A stretch of DNA of 64,000 nucleotides from Bacillota bacterium (GTDB lineage Bacteria > Bacillota > Limnochordia > Darwinibacteriales > Darwinibacteriaceae). Position numbers and translations under genes: made by a program. The stretch is from NCBI GenBank assembly GCA_012840725.1, contig DURQ01000041.1, forward strand, positions 1 to 64,000. Direction: 5' to 3'. Below the pieces are notes generated by a model, which did not search any database, was not told where the DNA came from, and saw nothing but the letters and a program-made list of their open reading frames with translations. Positions 50,344-58,832 of the stretch are shown one piece after another. Positions within the stretch are counted from its first letter, which is position 1. Every line of letters starts with the position of its first letter.

Positions 50344-51192
50344 TTATCGCTTTAACATCCGCCAGACGGCGAGAACAAAGAACACTGCTGTAGTGGCGAG
50401 GAGTATGGCCACACTGCCCGCGGCGCTGAACGCCTCTCCTCCGATTGTGAACACGACTCCAAGGCTCTGCTTAAACTCATCCACCACCTGCGGCGGAGCT
50501 CCTGCGAAGCTCTCTGCCAGGGGAACTTCCATGAACACCTGTCTTAGAAGGGCCGCAGCATGGGCAATGGGAAAGGCCTTGATCACCGTCTGAACGGCCT
50601 TTGGCAGGACGCTGATGGGCACGTATATTCCCATGAGAAATCCAGATAGGGTGCCGACTACGGTGCTGGCCACGGCCAGGGCGTTGGGCGTCTTGAGGAA
50701 GGAAATAAGAAGCGACACCATGGCCCCGCTGGCCGCTGACGAGAGTATGATCAGCCCCAGCACTTTCAACACCGCCGCGGCAGACAGAAGCTTACCCCCG
50801 TTGAGAGCGATGTAGATCTCGGCGGCAGCAAAGGCTGCTGTGGACATGATCACCCCCACCACCACCGCGGACAGGAGGTAACCGCCCACAATGGTGCTCC
50901 GCTTCAGCGGCAAGCAGCGGAAATCTTTGGAAATGCCCTTGTTCTGATCATCGACCATGACTCCGGCAGCTCCGAGGGTAGTGGTGATCGACGCGACCGC
51001 GAGGAGCCCGGCCATGATCCAGCTGTCCATCAGAAACCGCGCCCCGGGCATGCCTTCCATACCCTGAGTGAGGGTATTGCCCAGAAAGGCAGCGTAAAGA
51101 CCGATGATGATCAGGACCGCGATCAGGGAAAAGAACACGGAGGCGCGGTCGCGGAAAAAGACCCTCAGATTGCGTACGGCAAAGGCGATCAT
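50344..51192 (-). CDS. ABC-2 type exporter permease
   Basis: A 282-residue membrane protein with six helices. The N-terminus FAVRNLRVFFRDRASVFFSL, the segment NKGISKDFRCLPLKRSTIVG and the loop IYVPISVLPKAVQTVIKAFP followed by HAAALLRQVF are standard for ABC-2 permeases of drug and polysaccharide exporters. It overlaps the ATPase gene by 4 bases (ATGA). The substrate is unknown. Confidence 0.9.
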   Translation of the reverse strand: MIAFAVRNLRVFFRDRASVFFSLIAVLIIIGLYAAFLGNTLTQGMEGMPGARFLMDSWIMAGLLAVASITTTLGAAGVMVDDQNKGISKDFRCLPLKRSTIVGGYLLSAVVVGVIMSTAAFAAAEIYIALNGGKLLSAAAVLKVLGLIILSSAASGAMVSLLISFLKTPNALAVASTVVGTLSGFLMGIYVPISVLPKAVQTVIKAFPIAHAAALLRQVFMEVPLAESFAGAPPQVVDEFKQSLGVVFTIGGEAFSAAGSVAILLATTAVFFVLAVWRMLKR

Positions 51193-52103
51193 GCGCCCCG
51201 CTCCTCTCCGATGATCTTGAGGAATGCATCATCCATGGTGCCCTGCAGCACCTCAAAACCGTAGATGTACTCGCCGCAGCGCTCCAAGATGGGCAGGGCA
51301 TCCAGCGTTCCCGAGAGGGCGACGATACTGGCATCACCCTGCTGTTCCCAGTTCAGCTCAAGCTCCCTCAAGACAGCGGAGAGTTCCTCAGTCTGGGAAG
51401 AGTACAGCCGGAGCTGGTCAGAGGCGTAGGCCTCTTTCAGCTGAGCAGGAGTTCCCTTGGCGGCGATCTGGCCCTGCCTGATCACGATCACGTAATCGGC
51501 CTGCGCGGCCTCTTCCATGTAGTGGGTGGTGAGGAACACGGTCATGCCCGTTTCCTCCTGCATCCTGCGGATGAAGTCCCACACATCCCGGCGAGTCTTG
51601 GCATCGAGGCCGGTGGTGGGTTCATCGAGGAAGAGGATTTGCGGTTGGTTGACAAGCGCCCTGGCGATGTCAGCCCGCCGGCGCTGACCGCCCGAGAGGT
51701 TCCCGTAGCGCCGGTCCAGGAAGTCTGATGCTGCAGCTTCACGGGCCGCACGCTCTGCAGCCTGCTGCAGCGCATCTCCCTTCAACCCGTAGAAGCTGCC
51801 CCGGCAGAGCAGGTTCTCCCGCACGGTGAGCCGGTCATCAAGCACATGGCCCTGGAACACAACGCCAATAGAGGCGCGGATCCCATCGTCATCCTGCCCC
51901 AGGGTGAAACCGTTGATGGTTACTTCTCCCCCATCTTTCTTGAGGGCAGTACACAGAATCTCCACGGTAGTAGACTTGCCCGCACCGTTGGGCCCGAGAA
52001 AAGCAAAGAGCTTGCCTCTCTCCACGTAGAAGTCAAGCCCCCGCACAGCCTGAACCGGGCCATAGGATTTGACCAGGCCGCGCACTTCAATAATCCTATC
52101 CAT
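51189..52103 (-). CDS. ABC-2 exporter ATP-binding protein
   Basis: A 304-residue ATPase: Walker A FLGPNGAGKSTTVEIL, signature NLSGGQRRRADIARAL, Walker B ILFLDEPTTGLD and H-loop LTTHYMEEAAQAD, with a C-terminal extension typical of the NatA/DrrA group. The ATG at 52103 follows GAGGTGCAGC. It pairs with the overlapping permease gene. The AI-2E-type protein gene lies 17 bases upstream and may be in the same transcript. Confidence 0.92.
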   Translation of the reverse strand: MDRIIEVRGLVKSYGPVQAVRGLDFYVERGKLFAFLGPNGAGKSTTVEILCTALKKDGGEVTINGFTLGQDDDGIRASIGVVFQGHVLDDRLTVRENLLCRGSFYGLKGDALQQAAERAAREAAASDFLDRRYGNLSGGQRRRADIARALVNQPQILFLDEPTTGLDAKTRRDVWDFIRRMQEETGMTVFLTTHYMEEAAQADYVIVIRQGQIAAKGTPAQLKEAYASDQLRLYSSQTEELSAVLRELELNWEQQGDASIVALSGTLDALPILERCGEYIYGFEVLQGTMDDAFLKIIGEERGA

Positions 52104-52120
52104 GCTGCACCTCCTCGACT

Positions 52121-53188
52121 TTAGGCAGCAGGCTCTCCTTTACCGTGAGTGTAGAAGTACTTGATCACAAGGATGGTGATGGGCAGGCCGAACAACCCGA
52201 CCACGCCGAACAGCTTCAAGCCTGCGTACATGCACAGCAGCACCACAATGGGGTGCAGCCCAATCTGCTGACCAACCAGCCGCGGTTCAACGGCCTGGCG
52301 GATAAAAGTGATCACCACATAGAGCACCAGGAGCCCGAACCCCAAGAAGAGGTTGCCGCGCACCAGGTTGAAGAGCCCCCAGGGGATGACGATCCCTCCT
52401 GTACCCAAAACCGGAAGCACATCCACAACAGCAGTAAAGGCGGCGATCGGGATAGCGCCGTTCACCCCGAGGATGGAGAGGCCGACAGCCATCTCCGTAA
52501 AGGTTATGAGCATGATCAGGGCATATGCCTTCAGGTACTTGCCTAGGATGTTGGACGAAAAGGCGCGTATCTCGCCGCTCATCCCCTGCCACTTGGCTGG
52601 AAGCAGGCTCTGGAAAAAGCCCATAACCATCTCAAAATCCATGGCGAAAAAGGCTGAGGAGATCACCGCGAGTACAATTCCAAAGAAAGCCTTGGGTACC
52701 GAGGAAACCGCCGATGTGACGGCCGAAATCGCTGCCGACGAAACCTCGGAAACGATCTTGCCCAAAGATTGGGATAGGGTGACGTGGAAGTCCTCCAGAA
52801 AGTCCGCCACGGTCATATCAAAGCGGAGCATGATCCTTTCCACCGACTCAAAGACATCCATGAGGAAAGGCTCGATGTCGTTGGCATACACAGCCGGAAG
52901 CCGTTCCACCAAAACCTTAACCCCAGCGAACACGCTCATCGCCAGCCAGAAGAGGAGAACGCCCAGCACAGCGTAGAAGACCAGGACCAACAGCACCGCG
53001 GCCAGCTTCTTGGGCAGGCGGAGCTTCGCCGAGAAGAAAGTGATGCTCCTCTGCAGCACCAGGGCTACTAGAAAGCCGATAATAAAAGGAGCCACCAGAC
53101 CAAGTACATACTTCATGACTAGGTAGGCGATTCCGGCGATGATGGCGAAATAAGAGGCGTTGATGACAAACTGCTTGCGCTGTTCCAT
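52121..53188 (-). CDS. AI-2E family transporter, YtvI-like
   Basis: A 355-residue protein with about eight helices. The family pattern is seen in VLGLVAPFIIGFLVALVLQR, the central soluble loop (LPAVYANDIEPFLMDVFESV, RLRFDMTVADFL-like) and the conserved DVLPVLGTGGIVIPWGLFNL, QAVEPRLVGQQIGLHPIVVL. In Bacillus YtvI is made in sporulation. The start is put at the ATG at 53188, though AGGTGAG is rather far upstream; the frame is open 8 codons more. Confidence 0.85.
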   Translation of the reverse strand: MEQRKQFVINASYFAIIAGIAYLVMKYVLGLVAPFIIGFLVALVLQRSITFFSAKLRLPKKLAAVLLVLVFYAVLGVLLFWLAMSVFAGVKVLVERLPAVYANDIEPFLMDVFESVERIMLRFDMTVADFLEDFHVTLSQSLGKIVSEVSSAAISAVTSAVSSVPKAFFGIVLAVISSAFFAMDFEMVMGFFQSLLPAKWQGMSGEIRAFSSNILGKYLKAYALIMLITFTEMAVGLSILGVNGAIPIAAFTAVVDVLPVLGTGGIVIPWGLFNLVRGNLFLGFGLLVLYVVITFIRQAVEPRLVGQQIGLHPIVVLLCMYAGLKLFGVVGLFGLPITILVIKYFYTHGKGEPAA

Positions 53189-53367
53189 GGACAGGGACTC
53201 ACCTCTTTTCAATAGTTTATCAAGAGGTTTCTCCGCTTACAATGCCTTTTTTGGCGTTCCGGACTGATGCAGGCAGAAATTTCCTGCCAGAACAGCAAAC
53301 TTCCCGGCGCCTCGAAGGATATATAAGGTGAAAGCAAGTCCAAGACATGAAAGAAAGGAAGATCAAG

Positions 53368-54090
53368 ATGCGCAGAACGGTGTTTCAGGTAGGGATGCAC
53401 ACTCTCCTTTTGCTGGTCGTTCTTGCTGCTGCTGTCCAACCTCAGGAGGCCCTGGCGGATTCCGTTGGGAGGCGGCTGCAGGTTACAGGCACGGCTGTGA
53501 TTTCCGCGAGCCCCGACATCGCCTACATCACCCTCGGTGTGGAAACTCAAGATCCCTCTGCGGAGAAGGCTGCCCAAGACAACGCCAATATCATGGCCGC
53601 GGTCCTGTCTGCCATGGAGGATCTGGGGCTTAGTAAGAGAGAGGTAACCACAAGCGGCTACAACATCTGGGGTTCCACACAGATACTCAACCGCGGGACG
53701 CAAGATGAGCAGACGGTCACCACCTACTGGGTGCAGAACCGGATCAACATCACCACCAAGAACCTGGAACAGGTCGGGGAGATCATCGACCGGGCTGTCA
53801 AGGCTGGTGCCAATCAGGTGTATGGTATCAACTTCGATGTCCAGGATAAGCAGGACATGCAGATCGAAGCACTGAAGCTCGCCGTGAAGCAGGGCATCGC
53901 CAAGGCAGAGGCCATGGCCGAAGCAGCCGGCGTTAGCCTGGGCGAACTCGTCTACATGACCGAAAGCTACAGCACCTACGCTCCCATGACCGGCTACATG
54001 GCCCTGCGGGCCGATGCAGAGGCCGCCACACCCATCAACCCCGATGATGTGGAAGTCAGAGCCACCGTCGAACTCGAATTCGCCTTCTAA
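53368..54090 (+). CDS. Secreted SIMPL (DUF541) domain protein
   Basis: A 240-residue protein with a signal peptide (LLLLVVLAAAVQPQEALA) and one SIMPL domain: RRLQVTGTAVISASPDIAYI, YITLGVETQDPSAEKAAQDN, TTSGYNIWGS, TYWVQNRINITTKNLEQVGE and VRATVELEFAF. SIMPL proteins such as E. coli YggE act in the cell envelope, some in stress tolerance; the exact role is unknown. The ATG at 53368 follows AAGGAAG. The gene has its own terminator and is convergent with the MFS remnant. Confidence 0.9.
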   Translation: MRRTVFQVGMHTLLLLVVLAAAVQPQEALADSVGRRLQVTGTAVISASPDIAYITLGVETQDPSAEKAAQDNANIMAAVLSAMEDLGLSKREVTTSGYNIWGSTQILNRGTQDEQTVTTYWVQNRINITTKNLEQVGEIIDRAVKAGANQVYGINFDVQDKQDMQIEALKLAVKQGIAKAEAMAEAAGVSLGELVYMTESYSTYAPMTGYMALRADAEAATPINPDDVEVRATVELEFAF

Positions 54091-54107
54091 CAATAGAAGA
54101 GATAACA

Positions 54108-54129
54108 GGGAGAGCCCAGCGGCTCTCCC
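54108..54129 (+). terminator. Rho-independent terminator after the SIMPL gene
   Basis: A perfect 9-bp stem GGGAGAGCC/GGCTCTCCC with a 4-base loop is followed by TTTGTTC. Confidence 0.88.
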
Positions 54130-54135
54130 TTTGTT

Positions 54136-54352
54136 CTAGCTTCCTGCCCCCTGCCTCGTTCTCAGGGCTTCCGATGCGGCCAGCAGGTAATAGGGCATCA
54201 GCTTGAGGGAAGTGGCTGAAGCCAGCGCTCCGAACAGCGGTGCTCCGAAGGTGCCGCCCCACGCGGGCCGTGCCAAAGCGGGCGATCAAGCGGCTGCTGA
54301 GCAGGCTCGAGACCACTGTTCCAGCGCTGATGGTCATGGCCAGGTAACCCAC
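54136..54352 (-). pseudogene. Remnant of an MFS transporter gene
   Basis: The frame starting at 54352 reads GYLAMTISAGTVVSSLLSSR followed by LIARFGTARVG, which looks like helices 8-9 of a major facilitator protein. Reading then changes: in a different frame 54243-54136 gives PLFGALASATSLKLMPYYLL ending at a TAG, which looks like the end of the same kind of protein. The middle of the C-terminal half is missing and the N-terminal half is absent. This is a decayed, internally deleted gene between the SIMPL and RocB-like genes. Confidence 0.6.
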
Positions 54353-54361
54353 CTCTCCACC

Positions 54362-56017
54362 CTAGTCCAGAAGTCTTTTGACGGTTCTGTAGGTGATGTT
54401 GGGTACGATTTCAAACGTGTGCCGCATGTGCACTCTTTCAGTAAGCTTGTGGCCGTCCTTTCCAAAGCTGCCGATGTTGACCACTGGCACGTTTATGGCC
54501 GCGATATCCTCAACCGGATGGGTGTACCCGCTCCCCCAGGCCGGTGTGTTCTCGGCCAGTTCCTCAAGCTCCTGCTGCTCCCCGCCCAAGGACATGAAGC
54601 TGGCGTCGGAGATGTAGGGGTAGAACATCTTGGTCACGATCGGCCGGTCGGAATGCTCCTGCACCTCCGCCACCGCAGCCTTGACGCTCTCGAGGAGCCG
54701 CTCTTCATCTGGAGTCCTGCCGGTTACCTCCACTCTGCCGAAGTAGGTGGAAGAGTTGAAGACGATGATGGCTGGGTTCTGATCAGGCGCCCACTGCCAA
54801 GCCTCCTCCACGATCCGCAGGTTGAGCTCCCGCAGATCCAGGGCAGGCCTACTCTGCTGAAGCTTAAGGGTGAACTGTTTCAGGTGCTGCTCGAAACCCT
54901 CCCCATGGTGCTGCAGCAGTTCCCGGTAGAACTCTGCCCAGGTGTATACCCGGCCCTTCCAGGGAAGTCTTGTATAGGGGTGCCCGCTGCGCTGGCAGTA
55001 TGCCTTGTAGCAGGCGTTGACATGGGCGATCACATTCTCAAAGGCTGTGACGGCCTTTTCCTTCATCCTCTCAAGGACTTCACCAGGGCCCAAACTGTGC
55101 ATGAAGACATTGTAGTAGGCATAGGCGGCGAGGGGTGTCTGCACATCATAGGCGCCCTTCAAATCCGCCTGCTTGAGACAGGTAGGCGGCATGGTGACCT
55201 CTCCCTGAGCTTCGTCGCACAGAGCGGGATCGAGTTCGATGAGCCTGGTGAGTTCCGCTGTGACCAGGTTCGGGTTCAAACCTCCGAAGGGCTGGCCGGC
55301 ATGGGTTTCCCTGCCGACCACGTAGAAGGTGGGCAGGAGTTTACCGATGGTCCCGCAGTAGACGTATCGGTTATCATCGAGCTCGTGATAGGGTGTGGAG
55401 TAGTCCGCATTGATGGCCGCGATGTACTCCAGCCCGTGCTCTTCCTTCCACTGCTTCAGAACCTTCAGTGCGGAGATGATGCCCCGGGAGTTGTCTTCTT
55501 CATCGCATTCTGCGATGGCAATGAGACAGCCGTTTAGCTCTTCGGGATGCTCGGCGAAGTAACGCACCAGCCACATCTGTCCTGCCACGCCCGATTTCAT
55601 GTCCAAGGCGCCCCGGCCGAATAGGTACTCGCCCGAATCCAGGTCCCTCTGCACTTCCTCCCTCAGGTCCATCTGGCGCAGCAGCCCCTCCAGTGTCTCT
55701 GGATCCCAGGCGTGTTCCCTGAGGCTGCCGAAATCCTCAACGCCTACCGTGTCGATGTGCCCGAGGAGGATGACGGCCCTGCGGGAATCTCCCTGGGTAC
55801 CTCTGACCATGGCCAGGACATTGAAGCGCTCGATGTCGTCCTCCACTGTCCTCTGAAGGATCAGCTGGGCGGGATGCTGCCGGAAGTACTCGAGTCCGCT
55901 GTAGAACCCATAGATCCTGCGAGCACACTCTGCCTCGCCGCTTGTCCGGACGACGCTGGGAGTCTTGACCAGCTCCACGGTTAGTTCCTTGACTTCCTTG
56001 AAGCAGGGCAGCAACAT
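54362..56017 (-). CDS. M20 family peptidase, RocB-like
   Basis: A 551-residue zinc hydrolase resembling RocB, the arginine-catabolism-linked member of the M20 family. Metal-site blocks are AVILLGHIDTVGVEDF, the FGRGALDMKSGVAGQMW segment and AIAECDEEDNSRG; a lid domain with VVGRETHAGQPFGGLNPNLV follows. The N-terminus LLPCFKEVKELTVELVKTPS is typical. The ATG at 56017 lies 6 bases after AGGAGG. No other roc genes are near. It is likely a cytoplasmic amidohydrolase or peptidase. Confidence 0.88.
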   Translation of the reverse strand: MLLPCFKEVKELTVELVKTPSVVRTSGEAECARRIYGFYSGLEYFRQHPAQLILQRTVEDDIERFNVLAMVRGTQGDSRRAVILLGHIDTVGVEDFGSLREHAWDPETLEGLLRQMDLREEVQRDLDSGEYLFGRGALDMKSGVAGQMWLVRYFAEHPEELNGCLIAIAECDEEDNSRGIISALKVLKQWKEEHGLEYIAAINADYSTPYHELDDNRYVYCGTIGKLLPTFYVVGRETHAGQPFGGLNPNLVTAELTRLIELDPALCDEAQGEVTMPPTCLKQADLKGAYDVQTPLAAYAYYNVFMHSLGPGEVLERMKEKAVTAFENVIAHVNACYKAYCQRSGHPYTRLPWKGRVYTWAEFYRELLQHHGEGFEQHLKQFTLKLQQSRPALDLRELNLRIVEEAWQWAPDQNPAIIVFNSSTYFGRVEVTGRTPDEERLLESVKAAVAEVQEHSDRPIVTKMFYPYISDASFMSLGGEQQELEELAENTPAWGSGYTHPVEDIAAINVPVVNIGSFGKDGHKLTERVHMRHTFEIVPNITYRTVKRLLD

Positions 56018-56135
56018 GGGCAACCTCCTGGTTAAGAATATTTTCGGCTTTTCTGGCTAGCTTCTCCTTATGGGCGGTACTTCCTGCTTCCTCAGGCGGG
56101 TACTCTGCCCTGCCCGCGGCTCGCGGCAAAAACGC

Positions 56136-56164
56136 TTGACAGGGGCGCGGCGGCGCGGTATGCT
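56136..56164 (+). promoter_or_regulatory. Consensus promoter of the DUF6530-like gene
   Basis: TTGACA (56136-56141), 17 bases of GC-rich spacer, TATGCT (56159-56164). Confidence 0.88.
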
Positions 56165-56176
56165 TGGATCGACTGA

Positions 56177-56198
56177 TTTACTAATTTACTGCTTTACT
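56177..56198 (+). repeat. Three TTTACT repeats with an 8-base period in a 5' leader
   Basis: TTTACT occurs at 56177-56182, 56185-56190 and 56193-56198, exactly 8 bases apart, between the promoter and the start of the DUF6530-like gene. It could be a binding site array or a leftover of slippage. Confidence 0.6.
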
Positions 56199-56226
56199 GA
56201 TGTACCAAACGGCAAGGGGGATTATT

Positions 56227-56706
56227 GTGAAGATACCTACTGATCTGAAGCACAAACCGGTTATCGTGGTGGAAGACTACAGCAACATCGATGGGAGAAG
56301 CGCCTACAACTCCGACGCGAAGGGGCTGTCCTTGGGGCTCGCCCAGTGGAACGACCGGGGCCGGGGGGACATATCCGCCAAGGTCTGGCGCCACACGGGA
56401 GAGCGTTGGTCAAGGCAGTCTGAGGAACTGCCTCTGCACAGAGTGCTCGATCTGGCCATCTTGGTCTGCCGGGCGCGGCTCTACTTCGCCGAAGCCTACC
56501 GCTACCCCAAGTTCTATGACCCAGAAAAGCCGGTCATCGACAGGGTAGGCCTGCAGGGCGATGCCATGACCGTAGCCGTCTGTACGGAAAACGAGAAGAT
56601 CGACGAAGATATCCAGCTGTTTGTCGATGCCCTCGCCCGGGATGGCGAGCTGATCGGCGAGCGCCTCAGCACCCTCGCCCGCATCCTCAAGGAACTGGGT
56701 TACTAA
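56227..56706 (+). CDS. DUF6530-like conserved protein
   Basis: A 159-residue soluble protein resembling the DUF6530 group known from Firmicutes: VKIPTDLKHKPVIVVEDYSN, GRSAYNSDAKGLSLGLAQWN, DISAKVWRHTGERWSRQSEE, LPLHRVLDLAILVCRARLYF and KIDEDIQLFVDALARDGELI. The strong conservation of WRHTGxxWSRQSEELPLHR suggests a defined function, but none is known. The GTG at 56227 follows AAGGGGG. It has a consensus promoter and a bidirectional terminator, so it is a monocistronic gene. Confidence 0.75.
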   Translation: MKIPTDLKHKPVIVVEDYSNIDGRSAYNSDAKGLSLGLAQWNDRGRGDISAKVWRHTGERWSRQSEELPLHRVLDLAILVCRARLYFAEAYRYPKFYDPEKPVIDRVGLQGDAMTVAVCTENEKIDEDIQLFVDALARDGELIGERLSTLARILKELGY

Positions 56707-56710
56707 AAAC

Positions 56711-56734
56711 AACGGCGGCCCAGCAGCCGCCGTT
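56711..56734. terminator. Bidirectional terminator
   Basis: A 9-bp stem AACGGCGGC/GCCGCCGTT with a 6-base loop sits between convergent genes. The minus strand runs into GTTTTTAG, the plus strand into TTTCAACATCG, so it works best for the HD-GYP gene. Confidence 0.8.
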
Positions 56735-56759
56735 TCAACATCGTTTCATTCTATTAGGC

Positions 56760-57377
56760 CTAAGCTATATTAGATACCAATCCACAAAAAGCTTGTACGA
56801 CTTTGGCGTCAAACTGCCTTCCTGCGCCTCGCATCAGTTCCTGCATGGCTTGGCAGTGACTGTAGGCATACCGATAAGGTCTCGGACTGACCATCGCATC
56901 ATAGGCGTCCGCTACCGCCACAATCCTGGCCATGAGGGGGATCTGTTCGCCACGGCGCCCGTACGGATAGCCGGTTCCATCCATGCGCTCATGGTGGGCC
57001 AGGGTCGCTTCGGCAATTTCTGCCATCCCAACCACGGCACTCAAGAACCGATGTCCATTGACGGGGTGCTCGTGTATCTCTTTCCACTCCCGCGGCAGGA
57101 GCGGCTCCGCTTTGTTGAGAATCTCGCTGGGTATGGAGATCTTGCCGATGTCGTGCAGCAGCCCGACTTTGGCCAGCTGGATTTTTTCTGCGTGTTCCAG
57201 GCCAAGCTGCTCACCGATGGCAAAACAGATCTGGCTCACTCGGCGTGAATGTCCCTCTTCGCGCGGGCTCTTCTCATAGAGGACATGCATTAGTGCGTTG
57301 ATAACTCTGTCTTCGATCTCAAAGGTTGGTGTCACAAGACCGGGTAGTCTCGGTTCATGCCTAGAAACAGCCGCCAC
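56760..57377 (-). CDS. HD-GYP domain phosphodiesterase
   Basis: A 205-residue protein that is almost only the HD-GYP domain, which degrades c-di-GMP to GMP or pGpG. Motifs in order: PREEGHSRRVSQICFAIGEQ, LLHDIGKISIP, HPVNGHRFL, HHERMDGTGYPYG (the HD-GYP signature) and RIVAVADAYDAMVSPRPYR. No sensor domain is attached. The GTG at 57377 sits close to GAGGGG; no better start was found. With the c-di-GMP riboswitch 16 kb away it shows that c-di-GMP signalling is active in this organism. Confidence 0.93.
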   Translation of the reverse strand: MAAVSRHEPRLPGLVTPTFEIEDRVINALMHVLYEKSPREEGHSRRVSQICFAIGEQLGLEHAEKIQLAKVGLLHDIGKISIPSEILNKAEPLLPREWKEIHEHPVNGHRFLSAVVGMAEIAEATLAHHERMDGTGYPYGRRGEQIPLMARIVAVADAYDAMVSPRPYRYAYSHCQAMQELMRGAGRQFDAKVVQAFCGLVSNIA

Positions 57378-57396
57378 CCCCTCAGGACATCCTAGG

Positions 57397-57422
57397 TTTA
57401 TTCAGTTAGTCAGGTGAATAAA
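57397..57422. promoter_or_regulatory. Inverted repeat upstream of the HD-GYP gene
   Basis: TTTATTCA (57397-57404) and TGAATAAA (57415-57422) form a perfect 8-bp inverted repeat with a 10-base gap, 20 bases from the HD-GYP start. It looks like a dimeric-regulator operator; the regulator is unknown. Confidence 0.5.
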
Positions 57423-57603
57423 TACATGATCGCCTTATTCGACAGATAGATAACAAACCCTGCCAATTAGGTTCTTTATCTCAGAGTTTGTGGATCTTTT
57501 TTCAAAGGGGTTGGGTACAACTGCCAGAGAAAAAATGCACTCGGCAGTCAACCTTTTCACCCCAGCTTGGATATATCAAGTGAGGGCAGAAAGGAGGATC
57601 GGA

Positions 57604-58167
57604 GTGGAACTTGCGGAGCAGGAACTCATCAGGCGCGCCAAGCGGGGGGAGCAGGCCGCTTTGGAGCAGATCTTCAGAACTCATCTAGACAGCGCCATCC
57701 GCTTGGCCTACCTGGTCACCCGCAACTGGGCCACTGCTGAAGATGCGGTTCAGGAGGCGTTTGTGCAGGCATTCCGCTCTCTCCACGGCTTTCAGGACGG
57801 CAGGCCGTTCAAGCCTTGGTTCACGCGCATTGTGATCAACAAGGCTAAGCGCACGAAAAGCCGGCTCGACCGGGTCCATCTACCCTATGAACTGGAGGAG
57901 GAAGACAGCGGCGCTGCGGCAGACCCGGAGAGCAGCGCCCTGGACAGGGCTGGCCTGGACCAGCTCTTCCAGGCGATCAACACTCTCGATGACAAATACC
58001 GCATTCCCCTCCTGTTGAAGTATGTATCGGAGCTTACAGAAGCGGAGATTGCTCAGACGCTCCGCATCCCCCTTTCCACCGTAAAGTCACGTCTCTATAC
58101 CGCCAGGCAGCGCTTGAAGCAGAGCGTCGCGGCCCTCCAAGGAGGTGGCATTGATGATTCCAGATGA
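57604..58167 (+). CDS. ECF-type RNA polymerase sigma factor
   Basis: A 187-residue sigma-70-family factor of the SigW/SigM group. Region 2: AALEQIFRTHLDSAIRLAYL, NWATAEDAVQEAFVQAFRSL; region 4: LDDKYRIPLLLKYVSELTEA, EIAQTLRIPLSTVKSRLYTA. The GTG at 57604 follows AAGGAGG with a 6-base gap; the frame is open 38 codons further. It overlaps the next gene, a probable anti-sigma factor, by 14 bases. The leader has TCAACCTTTT (57548-57557), like the -35 part of SigW promoters, but a clear CGT -10 was not seen, so autoregulation is only possible. Confidence 0.93.
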   Translation: MELAEQELIRRAKRGEQAALEQIFRTHLDSAIRLAYLVTRNWATAEDAVQEAFVQAFRSLHGFQDGRPFKPWFTRIVINKAKRTKSRLDRVHLPYELEEEDSGAAADPESSALDRAGLDQLFQAINTLDDKYRIPLLLKYVSELTEAEIAQTLRIPLSTVKSRLYTARQRLKQSVAALQGGGIDDSR

Positions 58168-58723
58168 GCGGATCAGCGAAGCGCTGAGGACCAACAGCCA
58201 GTGGCAGGGCTCCCCCGATGCCCTTTGGGCGAAAGTTTCGGAGCAGCTGCGCAGAGAGCCCCGTCGCTCCAGACAGCCCCTCTGGCTGGGTACGGCGGCG
58301 GCCGCGGTTCTGATCCTGGCCTTGTTTGCCCAGTCATTGTGGAAGCCCCAGCCTCCCCCGCTGCCGGACGTCGAGGAACCCGTTCCCCTGCGCATGTTTT
58401 CGGTACCGGTACCGCTTCCCGAGCCCCAGATTGTCCAGGGAGGAGCCGAGCTCAAGCTGGTGTTGACCATGGAGCCTGGTGCCGCTGGTGAGGAAGAAGG
58501 GCCGATCCTGGAGATCTGGCCCGAAAAGGAGGGCGCGAGCCCTGCCATATTGGAACTCACGGCGAGAGGCGCTCAGCTGCTGCAGGACGGTTACCTCATG
58601 GTTCGGGCACCGGAAGAGCCAGGTTCCTACCTCATGGTAGTGCGGGGAACGGTTCGGGACAGGGATCAGCTGTACAGCATCTACGCTGAAGAAAGGATAA
58701 CGGTTGAGGCTGAAAAGGAATAA
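58154..58723 (+). CDS. Probable membrane-bound anti-sigma factor
   Basis: A 189-residue single-pass membrane protein. A short N-terminal cytoplasmic part (MIPDERISEALRTNSQWQGS, ending RREPRRSRQ) is followed by one helix (WLGTAAAAVLILALFAQSLW) and a Pro/Glu-rich outer domain with a beta-sandwich-like segment (LMVRAPEEPGSYLMVVRGTV). No zinc-binding ZAS motif (HxxxCxxC) is present. The role is inferred from overlap with the ECF gene and topology. The ATG at 58154 has AAGGAGG at 8 bases. Confidence 0.7.
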   Translation: MIPDERISEALRTNSQWQGSPDALWAKVSEQLRREPRRSRQPLWLGTAAAAVLILALFAQSLWKPQPPPLPDVEEPVPLRMFSVPVPLPEPQIVQGGAELKLVLTMEPGAAGEEEGPILEIWPEKEGASPAILELTARGAQLLQDGYLMVRAPEEPGSYLMVVRGTVRDRDQLYSIYAEERITVEAEKE

Positions 58724-58797
58724 GCGGCGGAGCTGGACCTTGGCGTCCAGTTCCAGCGCGTTCAGGAAATTTATCACATAGATCCCTGCACCTGTGC

Positions 58798-58803
58798 TAT
58801 AAT
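58798..58803 (+). promoter_or_regulatory. Extended -10 promoter of the NatAB-like exporter
   Basis: TATAAT at 58798-58803 is preceded by TGTGC, so a TG extended -10 element is near; the -35 region (CACATA) is weak. It lies 30 bases in front of the ATPase start. Confidence 0.5.
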
Positions 58804-58832
58804 ATTCCAAATAACGACCAGGGAGGGAAATC

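Noticed and set aside
54203-55537. Plus-strand open frame of 444 codons
   Set aside because: Antisense to the RocB-like peptidase; no protein family seen.
58732-58750. CTGGAC/GTCCAG hairpin after the anti-sigma gene
   Set aside because: There is no T tract, so it is not called as a terminator.
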